DNA from: Massilibacillus massiliensis
GTDB lineage: Bacteria > Bacillota > Negativicutes > FLKF01
DNA: 64,000 bases
Assembly: GCF_900086705.1 (NCBI RefSeq)
Contig: NZ_LT575483.1
Location: 1,076,735 to 1,140,734, forward strand
Direction: 5' to 3'
The notes beneath the pieces were generated by a model, which saw nothing but the letters and a program-made list of their open reading frames with translations, made no database searches and was not told the origin of the DNA. Position numbers and translations under genes: made by a program. Every line of letters begins with the position of its first letter. Position 1 is the stretch's first letter. Positions 32,177 through 41,527 of the stretch are shown here, in pieces.

Positions 32177-33448
32177 TTATTTTTGTTTTATATCAACTTC
32201 AAAATTTTCTTTTAAATAATTGCCAATCGCTTCACCAATGATCTTCTTGCCTTCTACATCAGGATGCAATCCATCTACCGCAAGTCTGCGCGGAAGCCAT
32301 CCAATATCATCAGTAAGCGGGCCTGTAATATCTACATGATACCGCTGCTCTTTAATCCAGGCATTTACTTGCTGCTGCTCCATTCGCCAATTAGGTGCAA
32401 CATTAATATTTGATACTTCTTTCATTGCTTGTGGATTAATAGGCGCTATCGTAACAAATACTGGTGTAATATTATTATATAAGCACTTATATTTTATCCG
32501 ATTTAATCCAGTAATCACCTGTGTTGCTTTATCACCTAATCGAATGTTATTAATGCCACCGAATACAACAAGAATTTTAGGGTGAAACGGTAGCACATCA
32601 TCGTTAAACCGATTTACCATATTTTCAACGGTATTACCGCTTAATCCCAAATTCCGTATTGGAACAGCTGCATAGGTCTCCCAATCGTACATAACATCAC
32701 TCGGCGGAGTTGATACTGCGCCCCCACCATGTGTAATACTATCGCCAAGCGCTGCAACAGTCGCTCCATCATGCTGCACGCTAAAACGATCTGGGTCCGA
32801 CCATTCTCCTACTGTCTGCCGCTCAGAATTTCTTGCTCTGACTCTCCACCAGTATGTACCTTCTTGCCGATAGGGCCTGTCATCATAATAATCATAGGAA
32901 GTTTGCCCTGAGAGAGAGTCAATTTTAATTAAAGTATCGGGTGTATACGGATTGTTATCTGCGTCATAGAACACTTGCAAATCATAATTCGTTGCTCTCA
33001 AAACTGGTATCCAAGAATACACCGGATAAAGCTTTGCATAGGAAAGTTTACTAAACTGTGTCGTTACCTTAGGTCGAATTGGATTAATTTCCTGCTGAAG
33101 CAGAAGCCTAGGCTCTGTAAATTGCGACATTGGCCGGCCGTTAATATCCATTCCTCTGACCTTCCAATAGAAATGATTCTGTTCAACATTAAAAATTGAA
33201 ACATCGAGTTCATAGCCTGTCGTAAAAATATTTCTTTTCGTCGTTACAATATGTCTGCTTTCTTCTGATTTTCCATTCGTAACAACAAGTTCATACATCA
33301 CGGCATTCGGTATCGAATCCCAGCTAATTCGAATCTTTTGAGGTGAATTTAAATTTGCAGCTTCTGCCGGAGAAGCGATAAGGAAACCGATTGAAAGCAG
33401 CATAAAAAGCAAAGATACGTGAATCGTTTTGAGAAAAAATTTCATCAT
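32177..33448 (-). CDS. secreted SGNH/GDSL hydrolase with fibronectin-like repeats
   Basis: This 423-aa exported esterase-type enzyme has a signal peptide (~1-30, ending SPAEA). Two fibronectin type III-like beta-sandwich segments follow (~35-120 and ~125-225), each with Trp-rich strands such as HFYWKVRGMD and TYWWRVRARN. A C-terminal SGNH domain (~230-420) has block I GDSITHGGG, block III GGINN and block V DGLHPD. Ser, Asp and His of the catalytic triad are all present. The substrate is unknown; acetyl groups on polysaccharide are a common target in this family. It appears monocistronic. Confidence 0.9.
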   Translation of the reverse strand: MMKFFLKTIHVSLLFMLLSIGFLIASPAEAANLNSPQKIRISWDSIPNAVMYELVVTNGKSEESRHIVTTKRNIFTTGYELDVSIFNVEQNHFYWKVRGMDINGRPMSQFTEPRLLLQQEINPIRPKVTTQFSKLSYAKLYPVYSWIPVLRATNYDLQVFYDADNNPYTPDTLIKIDSLSGQTSYDYYDDRPYRQEGTYWWRVRARNSERQTVGEWSDPDRFSVQHDGATVAALGDSITHGGGAVSTPPSDVMYDWETYAAVPIRNLGLSGNTVENMVNRFNDDVLPFHPKILVVFGGINNIRLGDKATQVITGLNRIKYKCLYNNITPVFVTIAPINPQAMKEVSNINVAPNWRMEQQQVNAWIKEQRYHVDITGPLTDDIGWLPRRLAVDGLHPDVEGKKIIGEAIGNYLKENFEVDIKQK

Positions 33449-33472
33449 TCAATAAAACCCCTATAAAAAAAT

Positions 33473-33496
33473 AAACTGGGTTTTTAAACCCAGTTT
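33473..33496 (-). terminator. terminator of the NADH dehydrogenase gene
   Basis: The 11-bp stem AAACTGGGTTT/AAACCCAGTTT has a 2-nt loop and is followed by seven Ts on the minus strand. Confidence 0.88.
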
Positions 33497-33518
33497 ACAT
33501 TATACTACAAATTTTTAA

Positions 33519-34772
33519 TTAACGGGTAATGATTCTTCCTAAACGCGTATCAGAAAAATAATTCCAGGTCCATTTTAATACAACTGTTACGTTGGTATGG
33601 AAACCCGCCAGACGGATTAGATGTACGAGCATCCAAGCAAACCAAGCCATAAAGCCGTCCATTTTCATACTGCCTTTACACATAACGGCATCACCACGAC
33701 CAATTGTTGCCATGCTGCCAACATCTTCATAATGGAAGCCTTTCATTGCGCCGCTGCCCTTGATCGTACTCATAATATTATCAACACAAACAACAGCTTG
33801 TTGTGTTGCAACAGGTGCGATAGTTGCTAGAGGACGTCCATCTTGCAGAAAATGTGCCATATCGCCAATTGCATAAACTTCTGGGTGATTTGGCAACTGC
33901 AAATGTTCATTTACAATTACACGACCGGCTCTATCCATTTCTACGCCTAATTTAGCTGCAACCGGAACTGCCTTAACACCTGCCGCCCAAATTACAGTTT
34001 TCGTTGGAATTACTTCACCGCTTTTAAAAGTCAAAGCTTCGCCGTCATAATCCATAACTTGTGTTTCTAAACGAACATCGACTTTTTTCTTGCGTAGGGT
34101 TTTAACCGTTACTTCACGAAGACTTTCTGGCATCATTGGCAATACTTTGTCTGTTGCTTCAATTAACTTAACATCTACTTCGCTAAAGTCAAGATTGTGA
34201 TATTCTTTTGACATTACACTATACATCAATTCTGCGATTGAGCCTGCTTCTTCAACGCCAGTTGGGCCACCGCCAACACAAACAAATGTTAATAATTGTT
34301 TACGTTTTTCTGGATCTTCTTCACGTGAAGCCGCTTCGACCATACCTAAAATATGATTGCGAATCGTCACGGATTCTTCTAATGTTTTCATCCCGAAAGA
34401 ATTTTCTTCAACAGATTTCATGCCGAAGTAATTTGTTGTTGCACCAGCAGCCATTACCAAGTAGTCATATTGTATATTACCGTTAGAAGTAATCACTGTT
34501 TTATTTTCTAGATCGAAATCTGTAACCTCGCCCATATAAAAATTGATATTTTTATGTTTGCGGAAAAAAGCTCTGATTGGATATGCAATTTCATCTGTTG
34601 CTAAACATGCTGTAGATACTTGATACAATAATGGCTGAAACAAATGAAAATTATGTTTATCTACTACAGTTACATCCACATTCTTATCCGCTAAAGTCTG
34701 CGCAACCTTAACACCGCCAAATCCAGCGCCAACAATTACTACGTGAGGTCTCTTTACACTATTTTCACTCAT
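33519..34772 (-). CDS. ndh: type II NADH:quinone oxidoreductase
   Basis: This 417-aa flavoprotein passes electrons from NADH to quinone at the inner membrane without pumping protons. The N-terminal FAD Rossmann motif is VVIVGAGFGGVKVAQ, the second nucleotide-binding motif FVCVGGGPTGVE binds NADH, and the FAD signature is EVYAIGDMAHF. Met at 34772 (SENSVKRP...) is chosen: it follows AAGGA and starts just before the Rossmann motif. A longer reading to 34883 adds 37 residues with no homology pattern. It has two candidate promoters and possibly a ~320-nt leader. In an anaerobe it may serve redox balance via menaquinone. Confidence 0.92.
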   Translation of the reverse strand: MSENSVKRPHVVIVGAGFGGVKVAQTLADKNVDVTVVDKHNFHLFQPLLYQVSTACLATDEIAYPIRAFFRKHKNINFYMGEVTDFDLENKTVITSNGNIQYDYLVMAAGATTNYFGMKSVEENSFGMKTLEESVTIRNHILGMVEAASREEDPEKRKQLLTFVCVGGGPTGVEEAGSIAELMYSVMSKEYHNLDFSEVDVKLIEATDKVLPMMPESLREVTVKTLRKKKVDVRLETQVMDYDGEALTFKSGEVIPTKTVIWAAGVKAVPVAAKLGVEMDRAGRVIVNEHLQLPNHPEVYAIGDMAHFLQDGRPLATIAPVATQQAVVCVDNIMSTIKGSGAMKGFHYEDVGSMATIGRGDAVMCKGSMKMDGFMAWFAWMLVHLIRLAGFHTNVTVVLKWTWNYFSDTRLGRIITR

Positions 34773-34859
34773 GTTATCCTTCATCTCCCAAAATATAATA
34801 TAAAACGATAAGCAATAAATCCAAACGTTTGTAACAGATTCTTCTTCTAAAACTACAGC

Positions 34860-34887
34860 ATTATAAATTATTTCATTTTTCAATCAA
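34860..34887 (-). promoter_or_regulatory. proximal candidate promoter of ndh
   Basis: On the minus strand: -35 TTGATT (34882-34887), 16-bp spacer, -10 TATAAT (34860-34865), ~85 bp before the chosen start. It lies in very A+T-rich DNA, so chance matches are possible. Confidence 0.5.
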
Positions 34888-35101
34888 TTATATTTATTAT
34901 TTCATTCTATGACTGAAAATATTGCAATTATGTTTAAATAAACACGCTGTAACTAAAATATTTCATTTTTCAGAAAAAAATACCTATTCAAACTTTTTAA
35001 ATGATTCAATCACCGAGTTATCTATATAAATGTGATAATTGAATATGTGAATTTATTAACTATTCCCCTTTGATAAGCCCCTTTTGTTCATTACATTTTC
35101 T

Positions 35102-35130
35102 ATTATATAAGAAAGTTACAAAAATAACAA
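35102..35130 (-). promoter_or_regulatory. distal candidate promoter of ndh
   Basis: On the minus strand: -35 TTGTTA (35125-35130), 17-bp spacer, -10 TATAAT (35102-35107). It would give a leader of about 320 nt. The gene-free stretch 34773-35195 otherwise holds only A+T-rich DNA, in which TATTTCATTTTTCA occurs twice, and the rpoN terminator. Confidence 0.55.
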
Positions 35131-35170
35131 TCCCTTTTTGTGATTTTTTTAACTTTCTTTAGAACCAAAA

Positions 35171-35195
35171 AAAGGACGGAAAAAGACCGTCCTTT
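35171..35195 (-). terminator. terminator of the hexokinase-rpoN operon
   Basis: The stem AAAGGACGG/CCGTCCTTT is immediately after the rpoN stop, followed by a run of Ts on the minus strand. Confidence 0.88.
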
Positions 35196-36560
35196 CTAGT
35201 ATCGTTTTCGTTTTACCGATGATAAAAATCCTAGTTGTTCTCTATATTTCATGACAGTTCGTCTTGAAATTGTCATATTTTCTGCTTTTAATAACTCACT
35301 AATTTGTTGATCACTTAAGGGTTTTTTAGAGTCTTCCTGTTCAATAAAAGCTTTAATTTTTGCTTTTACTTGCCCCGCAACCAATTCTTCTCCATTTACA
35401 CTTAAGTTTGCATTGAAAAAGCTTTTCAAGCTCATTACGCCATGCGGTGTTTCTACATACTTATTCGCTACACTTCTGCTGACGGTTGATTCATGCACTT
35501 CAATGCGATCCGCTACGGTTTTCATCACCATCGGCTTGATAAATTTAGGGCCTCTATCAAAAAACTCTCTTTGCAGTTCCACAATTTCGTGTACCACATT
35601 ATATAAAGTATTCCGGCGTTGTTCAATACTTTTAATCAGCCATGCCGCTGAATTGACTCTTCCTTCAATATACTTTTTGGTTTCCTGATCGAAATTACTC
35701 GCATTCTTGTAAATATTGCTAATATTTAGTCTTGGAATTCCGTAATCATTCACTAAGACAATATATGCATCATCAATTTTTCTCACCACAACATCGGGGA
35801 CAATATAATCTGCCTGATCTGAACTATAAGCCAGTCCCGGCTTTGGATTTAAGCTGCGAATCATGTCTACAGCAAGTTGGATATCGCTTGGCAGACAGCC
35901 GAGCTGATCCGCAATATTTTTATATTGCGAATGCGCGATCTGATCTAAATAATGCTCTAGAATTGCTGCAACGAGTCCATGGTAAATCCCCTGCTGCTTT
36001 GCTTGAATTGTTAAACATTCTCGCAGATTACGCGCGCCAACGCCCGCGGGCTCGAAAGTCTGAATAACCGTCAGCACCTGTTCAATGCGCTGCTGACTTT
36101 CATTCATCGCTTTAGAGATTTCCTCGATTGTACAAGTCAGATATCCTTTATCATTCATAGACCCAATGATATATTTTGCAATCTCATTTTCTTTCACATG
36201 AGAAAATGTCAGATTAACCTGTTCCTCTAATACTTCTTCTAGGGTTGGTTTAATTACGGCTACAGCTTCAAAGCTTTGTTTCGTTTCATCCCGCACTACA
36301 CTGCTCGTGGCTGCAGTCTCATCGCCAAGATAATTTGCAAGTGCACGAATGTCATCAAAACTGAATTGATCTGTAAGTTTTTCCGTTGTTTCGTTGTCTA
36401 GATGGGTTTCATCCATTTCAAGCGCCGGATTCTCTAAATATTCATGATCAATTAACGCCCTTAAATCCTGCGCTGATAGTTGTAATATACGAATCGCTTG
36501 TTGGAGTTGTGCAGTCATGGCCAATTTTTGACCAAGCTGCAAGCTTAAATTTTGCTCCAT
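35196..36560 (-). CDS. rpoN: RNA polymerase sigma-54 factor
   Basis: This 454-aa sigma factor recognises -24/-12 promoters and needs an AAA+ activator. The N-terminal activator-interacting region is Gln/Leu-rich (LGQKLAMTAQLQQAIRILQLS). The core-binding domain follows. The C-terminal DNA-binding part has an HTH (VADRIEVHESTVSRSVANKY) and the RpoN box SRRTVMKYREQLG. It lies 21 nt after the hexokinase stop with GAGG as RBS, so the two form an operon. A probable target is the PTS promoter at 58699-58716 activated by LevR at 58870, both in this window. Confidence 0.96.
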   Translation of the reverse strand: MEQNLSLQLGQKLAMTAQLQQAIRILQLSAQDLRALIDHEYLENPALEMDETHLDNETTEKLTDQFSFDDIRALANYLGDETAATSSVVRDETKQSFEAVAVIKPTLEEVLEEQVNLTFSHVKENEIAKYIIGSMNDKGYLTCTIEEISKAMNESQQRIEQVLTVIQTFEPAGVGARNLRECLTIQAKQQGIYHGLVAAILEHYLDQIAHSQYKNIADQLGCLPSDIQLAVDMIRSLNPKPGLAYSSDQADYIVPDVVVRKIDDAYIVLVNDYGIPRLNISNIYKNASNFDQETKKYIEGRVNSAAWLIKSIEQRRNTLYNVVHEIVELQREFFDRGPKFIKPMVMKTVADRIEVHESTVSRSVANKYVETPHGVMSLKSFFNANLSVNGEELVAGQVKAKIKAFIEQEDSKKPLSDQQISELLKAENMTISRRTVMKYREQLGFLSSVKRKRY

Positions 36561-36581
36561 AAAGAACGCTCCTCACTAAAC

Positions 36582-37859
36582 CTAAATTGCTGCCGCGATC
36601 GCTGCGCCTACGCCGGAACCTTGATTTTCCAAAACCAGCTGTACTTTTTGCGCATCTTGTCCAAGAATTTCATAGATAGCTTGTTGCATAGCCTCTTTAT
36701 AGTATGGCATCTTTTCAAACAATGAACCGTCAATTGCAATCGTATGATGATTTAAAAATTCATCTCCATCTATATGCCATATAATTGCAACATAAGAAGC
36801 GGCAATCAGACGCGCCGATCGAATGACGATGGTTTCTGCAATCGCTTTTATCCATACACAGATTTTCTCATCTAAGTCAAGGAAGATTTTTTCCTTCATT
36901 AACTTAGAAACTGCACCCAAATTTTGGCTTTGATCTGAAAGAATGATCGATAAATCAGCCCCGTCGAATGGATTTTCTTTTTCCTGCACTGTAAGCACCT
37001 CACCAATTGCAGTGAAAAATAAATCCCCTAGATATTTTCCCGAAACCATCTTCTCCAGCCGCTGTTGTCCTGGTTTGTCACTTCGTTCATCAATCATCCT
37101 ATCATATTTGTTTGGCACGAGTTTATCAAAATTACCGCTTTCTAAATTCAGAATCATCCTTGCCTTTCCGTAACCACGATAAGATTCTAAATAGGCGGTA
37201 TTATGACCAGTCCCGCAAATAGAGCCGATATCAGTATGATCATACCGATATGCTGCTGCAAGTAAAGTAGCTACCGTATCATTTATAACAGCAACAGGCT
37301 TGATATTGTTTATGCCGCGTCTTTTCAGCGCAGCCGCCAGTAAATCATTTACGATTTTTCCTTCTACACCCTGGACAGCAAATTCCTTTGTCCACGTAAT
37401 CAATGCAGCATTGTTTAAATCAGTCTGTACGGATGGAAAGGAAAAAGTATGCCCTAGTAAATAGTCCTTGTCTGATTCTGCAACCTCCAAAATTAAACAC
37501 GCAATAAAATCAAACAGCGCTTCAGCAGAAGTTTGCGCAGAGATATAATTATACTCTTTTGTGACAAGTTGTTTTGCAGCTTTTTTTACAATATTTACTT
37601 TTCCATCGCCAAGTAACTCAATTAACAAAGCACGAATATTGGTTCCGCCAAAATCGAGTGCAATAAAAAAACCTTTTTCATCACGAGTCGGTAATTGTAA
37701 ATAAGATTTTAGCATTTTAAAAGAAGATACATCTTTTTCCTCTAAGCCTAAGACAATATCTCGTCTAAAAGCTGCAGCAATCTGATCTAGTTCTTCTTTT
37801 TTCACAGTAAATGCATCTATAATATCCTGAAAATTCTTGTTATTCAAAATAATAGTCAT
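36582..37859 (-). CDS. eukaryotic-type hexokinase
   Basis: This 425-aa cytoplasmic kinase phosphorylates hexoses with ATP. It belongs to the long hexokinase family rather than bacterial ROK/Glk: phosphate-1 motif ALDFGGTNIRALL, sugar-binding FSFPSVQ..LITWTKEF, NDTVATLLAAAY, CGTGHNTAYLE, LESGNFD and LEKMVSGKYLG all resemble yeast/animal hexokinase. The ATG at 37859 abuts AGGAG with no spacer; ATT (37853) or TTG (37847) are spaced better, so the start is uncertain by a few residues. It precedes rpoN, and a hexose PTS and phosphofructokinase lie further along the window. The family call is firm; sugar range is not readable. Confidence 0.88.
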   Translation of the reverse strand: MTIILNNKNFQDIIDAFTVKKEELDQIAAAFRRDIVLGLEEKDVSSFKMLKSYLQLPTRDEKGFFIALDFGGTNIRALLIELLGDGKVNIVKKAAKQLVTKEYNYISAQTSAEALFDFIACLILEVAESDKDYLLGHTFSFPSVQTDLNNAALITWTKEFAVQGVEGKIVNDLLAAALKRRGINNIKPVAVINDTVATLLAAAYRYDHTDIGSICGTGHNTAYLESYRGYGKARMILNLESGNFDKLVPNKYDRMIDERSDKPGQQRLEKMVSGKYLGDLFFTAIGEVLTVQEKENPFDGADLSIILSDQSQNLGAVSKLMKEKIFLDLDEKICVWIKAIAETIVIRSARLIAASYVAIIWHIDGDEFLNHHTIAIDGSLFEKMPYYKEAMQQAIYEILGQDAQKVQLVLENQGSGVGAAIAAAI

Positions 37860-37954
37860 CTCCTACTTTTACTTTACCAATACTCATATTGTAGCACAAA
37901 AAAAACAAAGCATAAACTAGTTAATTTATGCAATCATAAAATCGGTTAATAAAT

Positions 37955-37998
37955 AAGGCTAAAAACTGTGTTCATGGTTGGCAGCAGTTTTTAGCCTT
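37955..37998 (-). terminator. terminator of the VOC gene at 38010
   Basis: A perfect 14-bp stem AAGGCTAAAAACTG with its complement has a 16-nt loop, starting 12 nt after the stop. The T-tract is weak. Confidence 0.75.
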
Positions 37999-38009
37999 GT
38001 TCTTTACAA

Positions 38010-38375
38010 TTATCTTTTTGCCGGTAAAACTTCTAACCAATACCCATCTGGATCGGAAATAAAATAAATACCCATTTCTTTATTTTCGTAGCAAATGCAG
38101 CCCATTTCCTCATGCAATTTATATGCAGCAGCAAAATCTTCTACACTGAAAGCAAGATGAATTTCGTTTTCCCCCAAATTATAAGGTTCCTTGCGTCCTT
38201 TAATTTCGGTCAGCTCTAGTTGATGCGGCGTAATTCCATCGCCAAGATATACTAAGGTAAACTCGGGTCTCTCCAATCGACGTACTTCCTCAAGATCTAA
38301 TGCTTGTTTATAAAACGCTAAACTTCTTTTCAAGTCTAATACATTTAAGTTGTTATGCAAAAATTTAAATTTCAT
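38010..38375 (-). CDS. glyoxalase I-like VOC protein (GloA type)
   Basis: This 121-aa cytoplasmic protein is close to lactoylglutathione lyase. Candidate metal ligands are His at the start of the first module (FKFLHNNLNV), Glu in QLELTE, His in EIHLAFSV and Glu in YWLEVLP, matching the H-E-H-E pattern. It could detoxify methylglyoxal with a thiol other than glutathione, which many Firmicutes lack (inference). The start at 38375 places GAGGA nine nt upstream; the GTG three codons earlier abuts the RBS. Confidence 0.87.
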   Translation of the reverse strand: MKFKFLHNNLNVLDLKRSLAFYKQALDLEEVRRLERPEFTLVYLGDGITPHQLELTEIKGRKEPYNLGENEIHLAFSVEDFAAAYKLHEEMGCICYENKEMGIYFISDPDGYWLEVLPAKR

Positions 38376-38441
38376 TATGTTCACTCCTCATAGATTCAGT
38401 TCTCAAAGAAAATTATTCTACGAAATCTCTGCAGATTCCTG

Positions 38442-40334
38442 CTAATTACCTTGTGCAATTTCCTCTAGGTACGCCCACCGTTCCATTAATGCATCAACTT
38501 TTTGGCTCAGCAGTTCTTCTTGTTTCGTCAACTCTTGTAATAACGTAAAATCAGCCCCTGCCGTATTGATTTGTTTACGAACGACTTCCAACTCACCTTC
38601 AGCACTTGCAATTACGCCTTCAATTTCTTCGTATTCTTTCTGTTCTTTAAAAGATAATTTACGTTTTGAGCTAAGACGCGGCTTTTCTTTCGCTGATGAT
38701 TCAATTTGCGGTTCTTCGTTTACTTTATTTTGCTCTTCTTCAAGTGCTACAACTGCTTGGTAATCTGAATAACCACCAACATATTGCCGCAGACTGCCAT
38801 CTTTTTGATACACAAAAACTTTCTGTGCCAAACGATCTACAAAAAAACGATCATGTGATACAAAAATAATCGCCCCTTGAAATTGATCAATAAAGTCTTC
38901 TAAAATCCCTAATGTCTGAATATCAAGATCGTTGGTTGGTTCATCAAGTAATAACACATTTGGTTCGCTCATCAAAATACGCAGTAAAAAAAGCCGCCGT
39001 TTTTCTCCGCCAGATAGTTTCGCAATGGGTGTCCATTGTAAATCACTTGGGAATAAAAAAAGCTCCATGAGCTGAGACGCGCTCAATTTACTGCCATCTG
39101 CCATGGTCATGAAATGTGCTTCTTCACGAATATATTCGATTCCTCGAAGACGTTCATCCATATCCATATTACTTTGCGAGAAATAACCGATTTTCACCGT
39201 TTGACCAACCAAAATATTGCCTGACGACGGTTTTAATTTACCGGCAATTAAATTGAGTAATGTCGATTTACCCGATCCATTCGCGCCAAGGATACCGACG
39301 CGATCCCTACGAAGTATGACATAATCAAAATCACGAAGAATGGTTTTATCATCAATCGTAAAGCACACTTTCTCAAGCTCAATCACTGTTCTGCCCAATC
39401 GCGCGGCACCAAGTCCCATCTCAACTTTCGCTTTCGTCAAATCACTGCTCTGATTGCGCAGATCTTCAAATCGTTCAATCCGTGCTTTCTGTTTGGTCGA
39501 TCTCGCCTGCGCACCGCGACGCATCCACGCCAATTCAGTACGCAATAAATTCTGTCGTTTACGTTCACTCGCTTCTTCTCGTTCTTCTCGTGCCGCCTTT
39601 AGCTCCAAGAAATTGGTATAATTGCCTGTATAGGTATATGCTTTTCCTTTATCTAATTCTAAAATCTTTGTCGCAACATGATCTAAAAAATAACGATCAT
39701 GCGTGACCATAAGCAACGCACCTTTTATCTTATGTAAATACTCTTCAAGCCATGCAATCGTTTCGCTGTCGAGATGATTTGTTGGTTCATCCAAAATTAG
39801 CAAATCACAAGGCTGAATTAAGGCCCCTGCCAAAGCCAGACGTTTTTGCTGTCCGCCTGATAAAGCGCCTACTTTCGCTGAAAAATTATAAATTCCCAAT
39901 TTTGTTAAAATAGTTTTTGCATCACTCTCCAGTTTCCAGCCATCTAATGCATCTATCTTTTGACTATATTGGAGAATGTTCATCTGATATTCTTGATTTT
40001 CCGGTTCTGACTGACTCAACTCCAATGCCAGCTCATATTCACGTAGTGCATGCATCATCGGTGAATTCCCTTTGAAAACTTCCATTAAAACAGTATGCTC
40101 CGGTTCTAATTCATTTTCTTGCGATAAATATTCAATCCGCATACTCTTCATCTTTATAAAGGTTCCATGATCTGCTGGTAAAAAACCCGCTACCGTTTTA
40201 ATAAACGTTGATTTCCCCGTCCCATTGACACCTACAATACCAATTTTATCTCCTTCTTCGATACCGAAACTAATATTTTCAAATAAGGTTTTCTCACCAT
40301 AAGTTTTTGTTAAATGCTCAATTGATAAAATCAT
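38442..40334 (-). CDS. ABC-F family ATPase (Uup/YdiF type)
   Basis: This 630-aa soluble protein has two ABC cassettes and no membrane domain. First cassette: GVNGTGKST, LSGGQQKR, LLILDEPTNHLD. Second: GANGSGKST, LSGGEKRR, LLLDEPTNDLD. An Arg/Glu-rich linker (~240-300) separates them, and a C-terminal coiled coil (~535-625) resembles Uup/YdiF. ABC-F proteins act on the ribosome in translation quality control or antibiotic protection; the long C-terminal coiled coil favours a housekeeping role over resistance. The ATG at 40334 follows GAGG by eight nt; a longer reading from 40355 contains that RBS. Confidence 0.92.
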   Translation of the reverse strand: MILSIEHLTKTYGEKTLFENISFGIEEGDKIGIVGVNGTGKSTFIKTVAGFLPADHGTFIKMKSMRIEYLSQENELEPEHTVLMEVFKGNSPMMHALREYELALELSQSEPENQEYQMNILQYSQKIDALDGWKLESDAKTILTKLGIYNFSAKVGALSGGQQKRLALAGALIQPCDLLILDEPTNHLDSETIAWLEEYLHKIKGALLMVTHDRYFLDHVATKILELDKGKAYTYTGNYTNFLELKAAREEREEASERKRQNLLRTELAWMRRGAQARSTKQKARIERFEDLRNQSSDLTKAKVEMGLGAARLGRTVIELEKVCFTIDDKTILRDFDYVILRRDRVGILGANGSGKSTLLNLIAGKLKPSSGNILVGQTVKIGYFSQSNMDMDERLRGIEYIREEAHFMTMADGSKLSASQLMELFLFPSDLQWTPIAKLSGGEKRRLFLLRILMSEPNVLLLDEPTNDLDIQTLGILEDFIDQFQGAIIFVSHDRFFVDRLAQKVFVYQKDGSLRQYVGGYSDYQAVVALEEEQNKVNEEPQIESSAKEKPRLSSKRKLSFKEQKEYEEIEGVIASAEGELEVVRKQINTAGADFTLLQELTKQEELLSQKVDALMERWAYLEEIAQGN

Positions 40335-40432
40335 ATCTGTATCCTCATTTTCCATCTACAATTGCTGCAGTGCAATCTGCGTCTCCGCTTTTTTATTTTC
40401 TCTGCAAACGATGCTCTCTTTATTATACAAAG

Positions 40433-40476
40433 AAATCGCCCATTTATCAGCAAAAATACTGATAAAAAGGCGATTT
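40433..40476 (-). terminator. terminator of the hydrogenase operon
   Basis: The stem AAATCGCC/GGCGATTT encloses an inner TTATCAG/CTGATAA helix, ~25 nt after the cytochrome b stop. The T-tract is weak. Confidence 0.75.
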
Positions 40477-40500
40477 AATTTTAAGCGAGTCCGCTTAGCT

Positions 40501-41169
40501 TTATTTTTTCACAGGCTCAATTTCATTTTTTACCCATAATTCGTTATGATGTGCGGCTTCAGAAACCTTCATTGTTCCATCACCAAACATACATACACAT
40601 TCACCCCAGTTGTAAACACTGAGTACAATATGTCCGAAGCAAATTGCTAAGGTTAAGAAAAGGCCGATAAACAAATGCAGTAAATCTGCATATTGCGCAA
40701 CTTGTTTTGGAAGCATCGGAAGGAAGGCATATAAAAGCCACCCCGTGACAATTACAACAATCGTGCCGAAAAACACCATAATTCCAAGCATTTTTTGACC
40801 AGAATTCATTTTCCCCATAGGTGGAACCGGAATTGTTTTACCTAAGAAAATTTTATGCGGATATCCGCCTGATACTGACATCCATTTTATATCATCCGCA
40901 TCCCACTGAAATGCAGTTCTCCAAAACGCAACAACACGTTTATAGCAAAAAAGAAAGAAATATACACAAGACACTGACAAAATCCACGCGCCAATAATAT
41001 GTATTTTCATCGCTAAATTAACAAAATCCTCACTGCCTGGTTTTAACCAAATAATAATTCCCGTTAACGCAGCTGGTAAAAAGCCTAGAACCAAGCCCCA
41101 GTGAAAGATTCGTGTACTTAAACCATGCTTTAGTACAACTGCTTGATCATCATATTCATGATGTGCCAT
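40501..41169 (-). CDS. cytochrome b subunit of the [FeFe] hydrogenase
   Basis: This 222-aa membrane diheme cytochrome (prokaryotic b561/FdnI-like) has four TM segments: ~20-42, 52-76, 128-150 and 162-188. Histidines sit where heme ligands are expected (RIFHWG, MKIHIIG, LLHLFIGL and GHIVLS). It probably anchors the exported hydrogenase and passes electrons between H2 oxidation and menaquinone. It is third in the operon, 30 nt after the small subunit, with AAAGGGGG eight nt before the ATG. The direction of electron flow in vivo is not readable. Confidence 0.88.
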   Translation of the reverse strand: MAHHEYDDQAVVLKHGLSTRIFHWGLVLGFLPAALTGIIIWLKPGSEDFVNLAMKIHIIGAWILSVSCVYFFLFCYKRVVAFWRTAFQWDADDIKWMSVSGGYPHKIFLGKTIPVPPMGKMNSGQKMLGIMVFFGTIVVIVTGWLLYAFLPMLPKQVAQYADLLHLFIGLFLTLAICFGHIVLSVYNWGECVCMFGDGTMKVSEAAHHNELWVKNEIEPVKK

Positions 41170-41199
41170 TCAAACGGCCCCCTTTATTATGTTTTTCAA

Positions 41200-41511
41200 T
41201 TAACCGAGTTTTGTTCTATCAACATATTTTGTATGAAATAAGTGTTCAGACAAATCACTTAAAGGTCTGCCGGCTAATTTATCATACATATCTTGTAATC
41301 CTGCATTGTTATGGCTTTGACGTTTTTTAGCGTTCGCATCGTCTCTATAAAGCCCCGCTGTACGCATTTTAATATATTTATTACGGTCTTGTACAACATC
41401 TGTAACCGCATACGCGCCCGTCCAAAGAATCGCACCAGCTACACCAGCGAGTGCAATGAATTCACGACGCGTTACTTCTACTGCTTTTTCGACATAATTA
41501 TAATTTGCCAT
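41200..41511 (-). CDS. [FeFe] hydrogenase small subunit, Tat-exported
   Basis: This 103-aa protein carries a twin-arginine signal (TRREFIALAG then a hydrophobic stretch, ~14-38), used to export the assembled hydrogenase dimer. The rest matches the iron-hydrogenase small subunit (RTAGLYRDDA, a helical wrap ending at the LFHTKY region). In two-subunit periplasmic hydrogenases such as that of Desulfovibrio this polypeptide corresponds to the missing C-terminus of the catalytic chain. AAGGAGG lies 11 nt upstream of the ATG. It lies between the catalytic and cytochrome genes. Confidence 0.9.
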   Translation of the reverse strand: MANYNYVEKAVEVTRREFIALAGVAGAILWTGAYAVTDVVQDRNKYIKMRTAGLYRDDANAKKRQSHNNAGLQDMYDKLAGRPLSDLSEHLFHTKYVDRTKLG

Positions 41512-41527
41512 TCTCTACTACGCCTCC

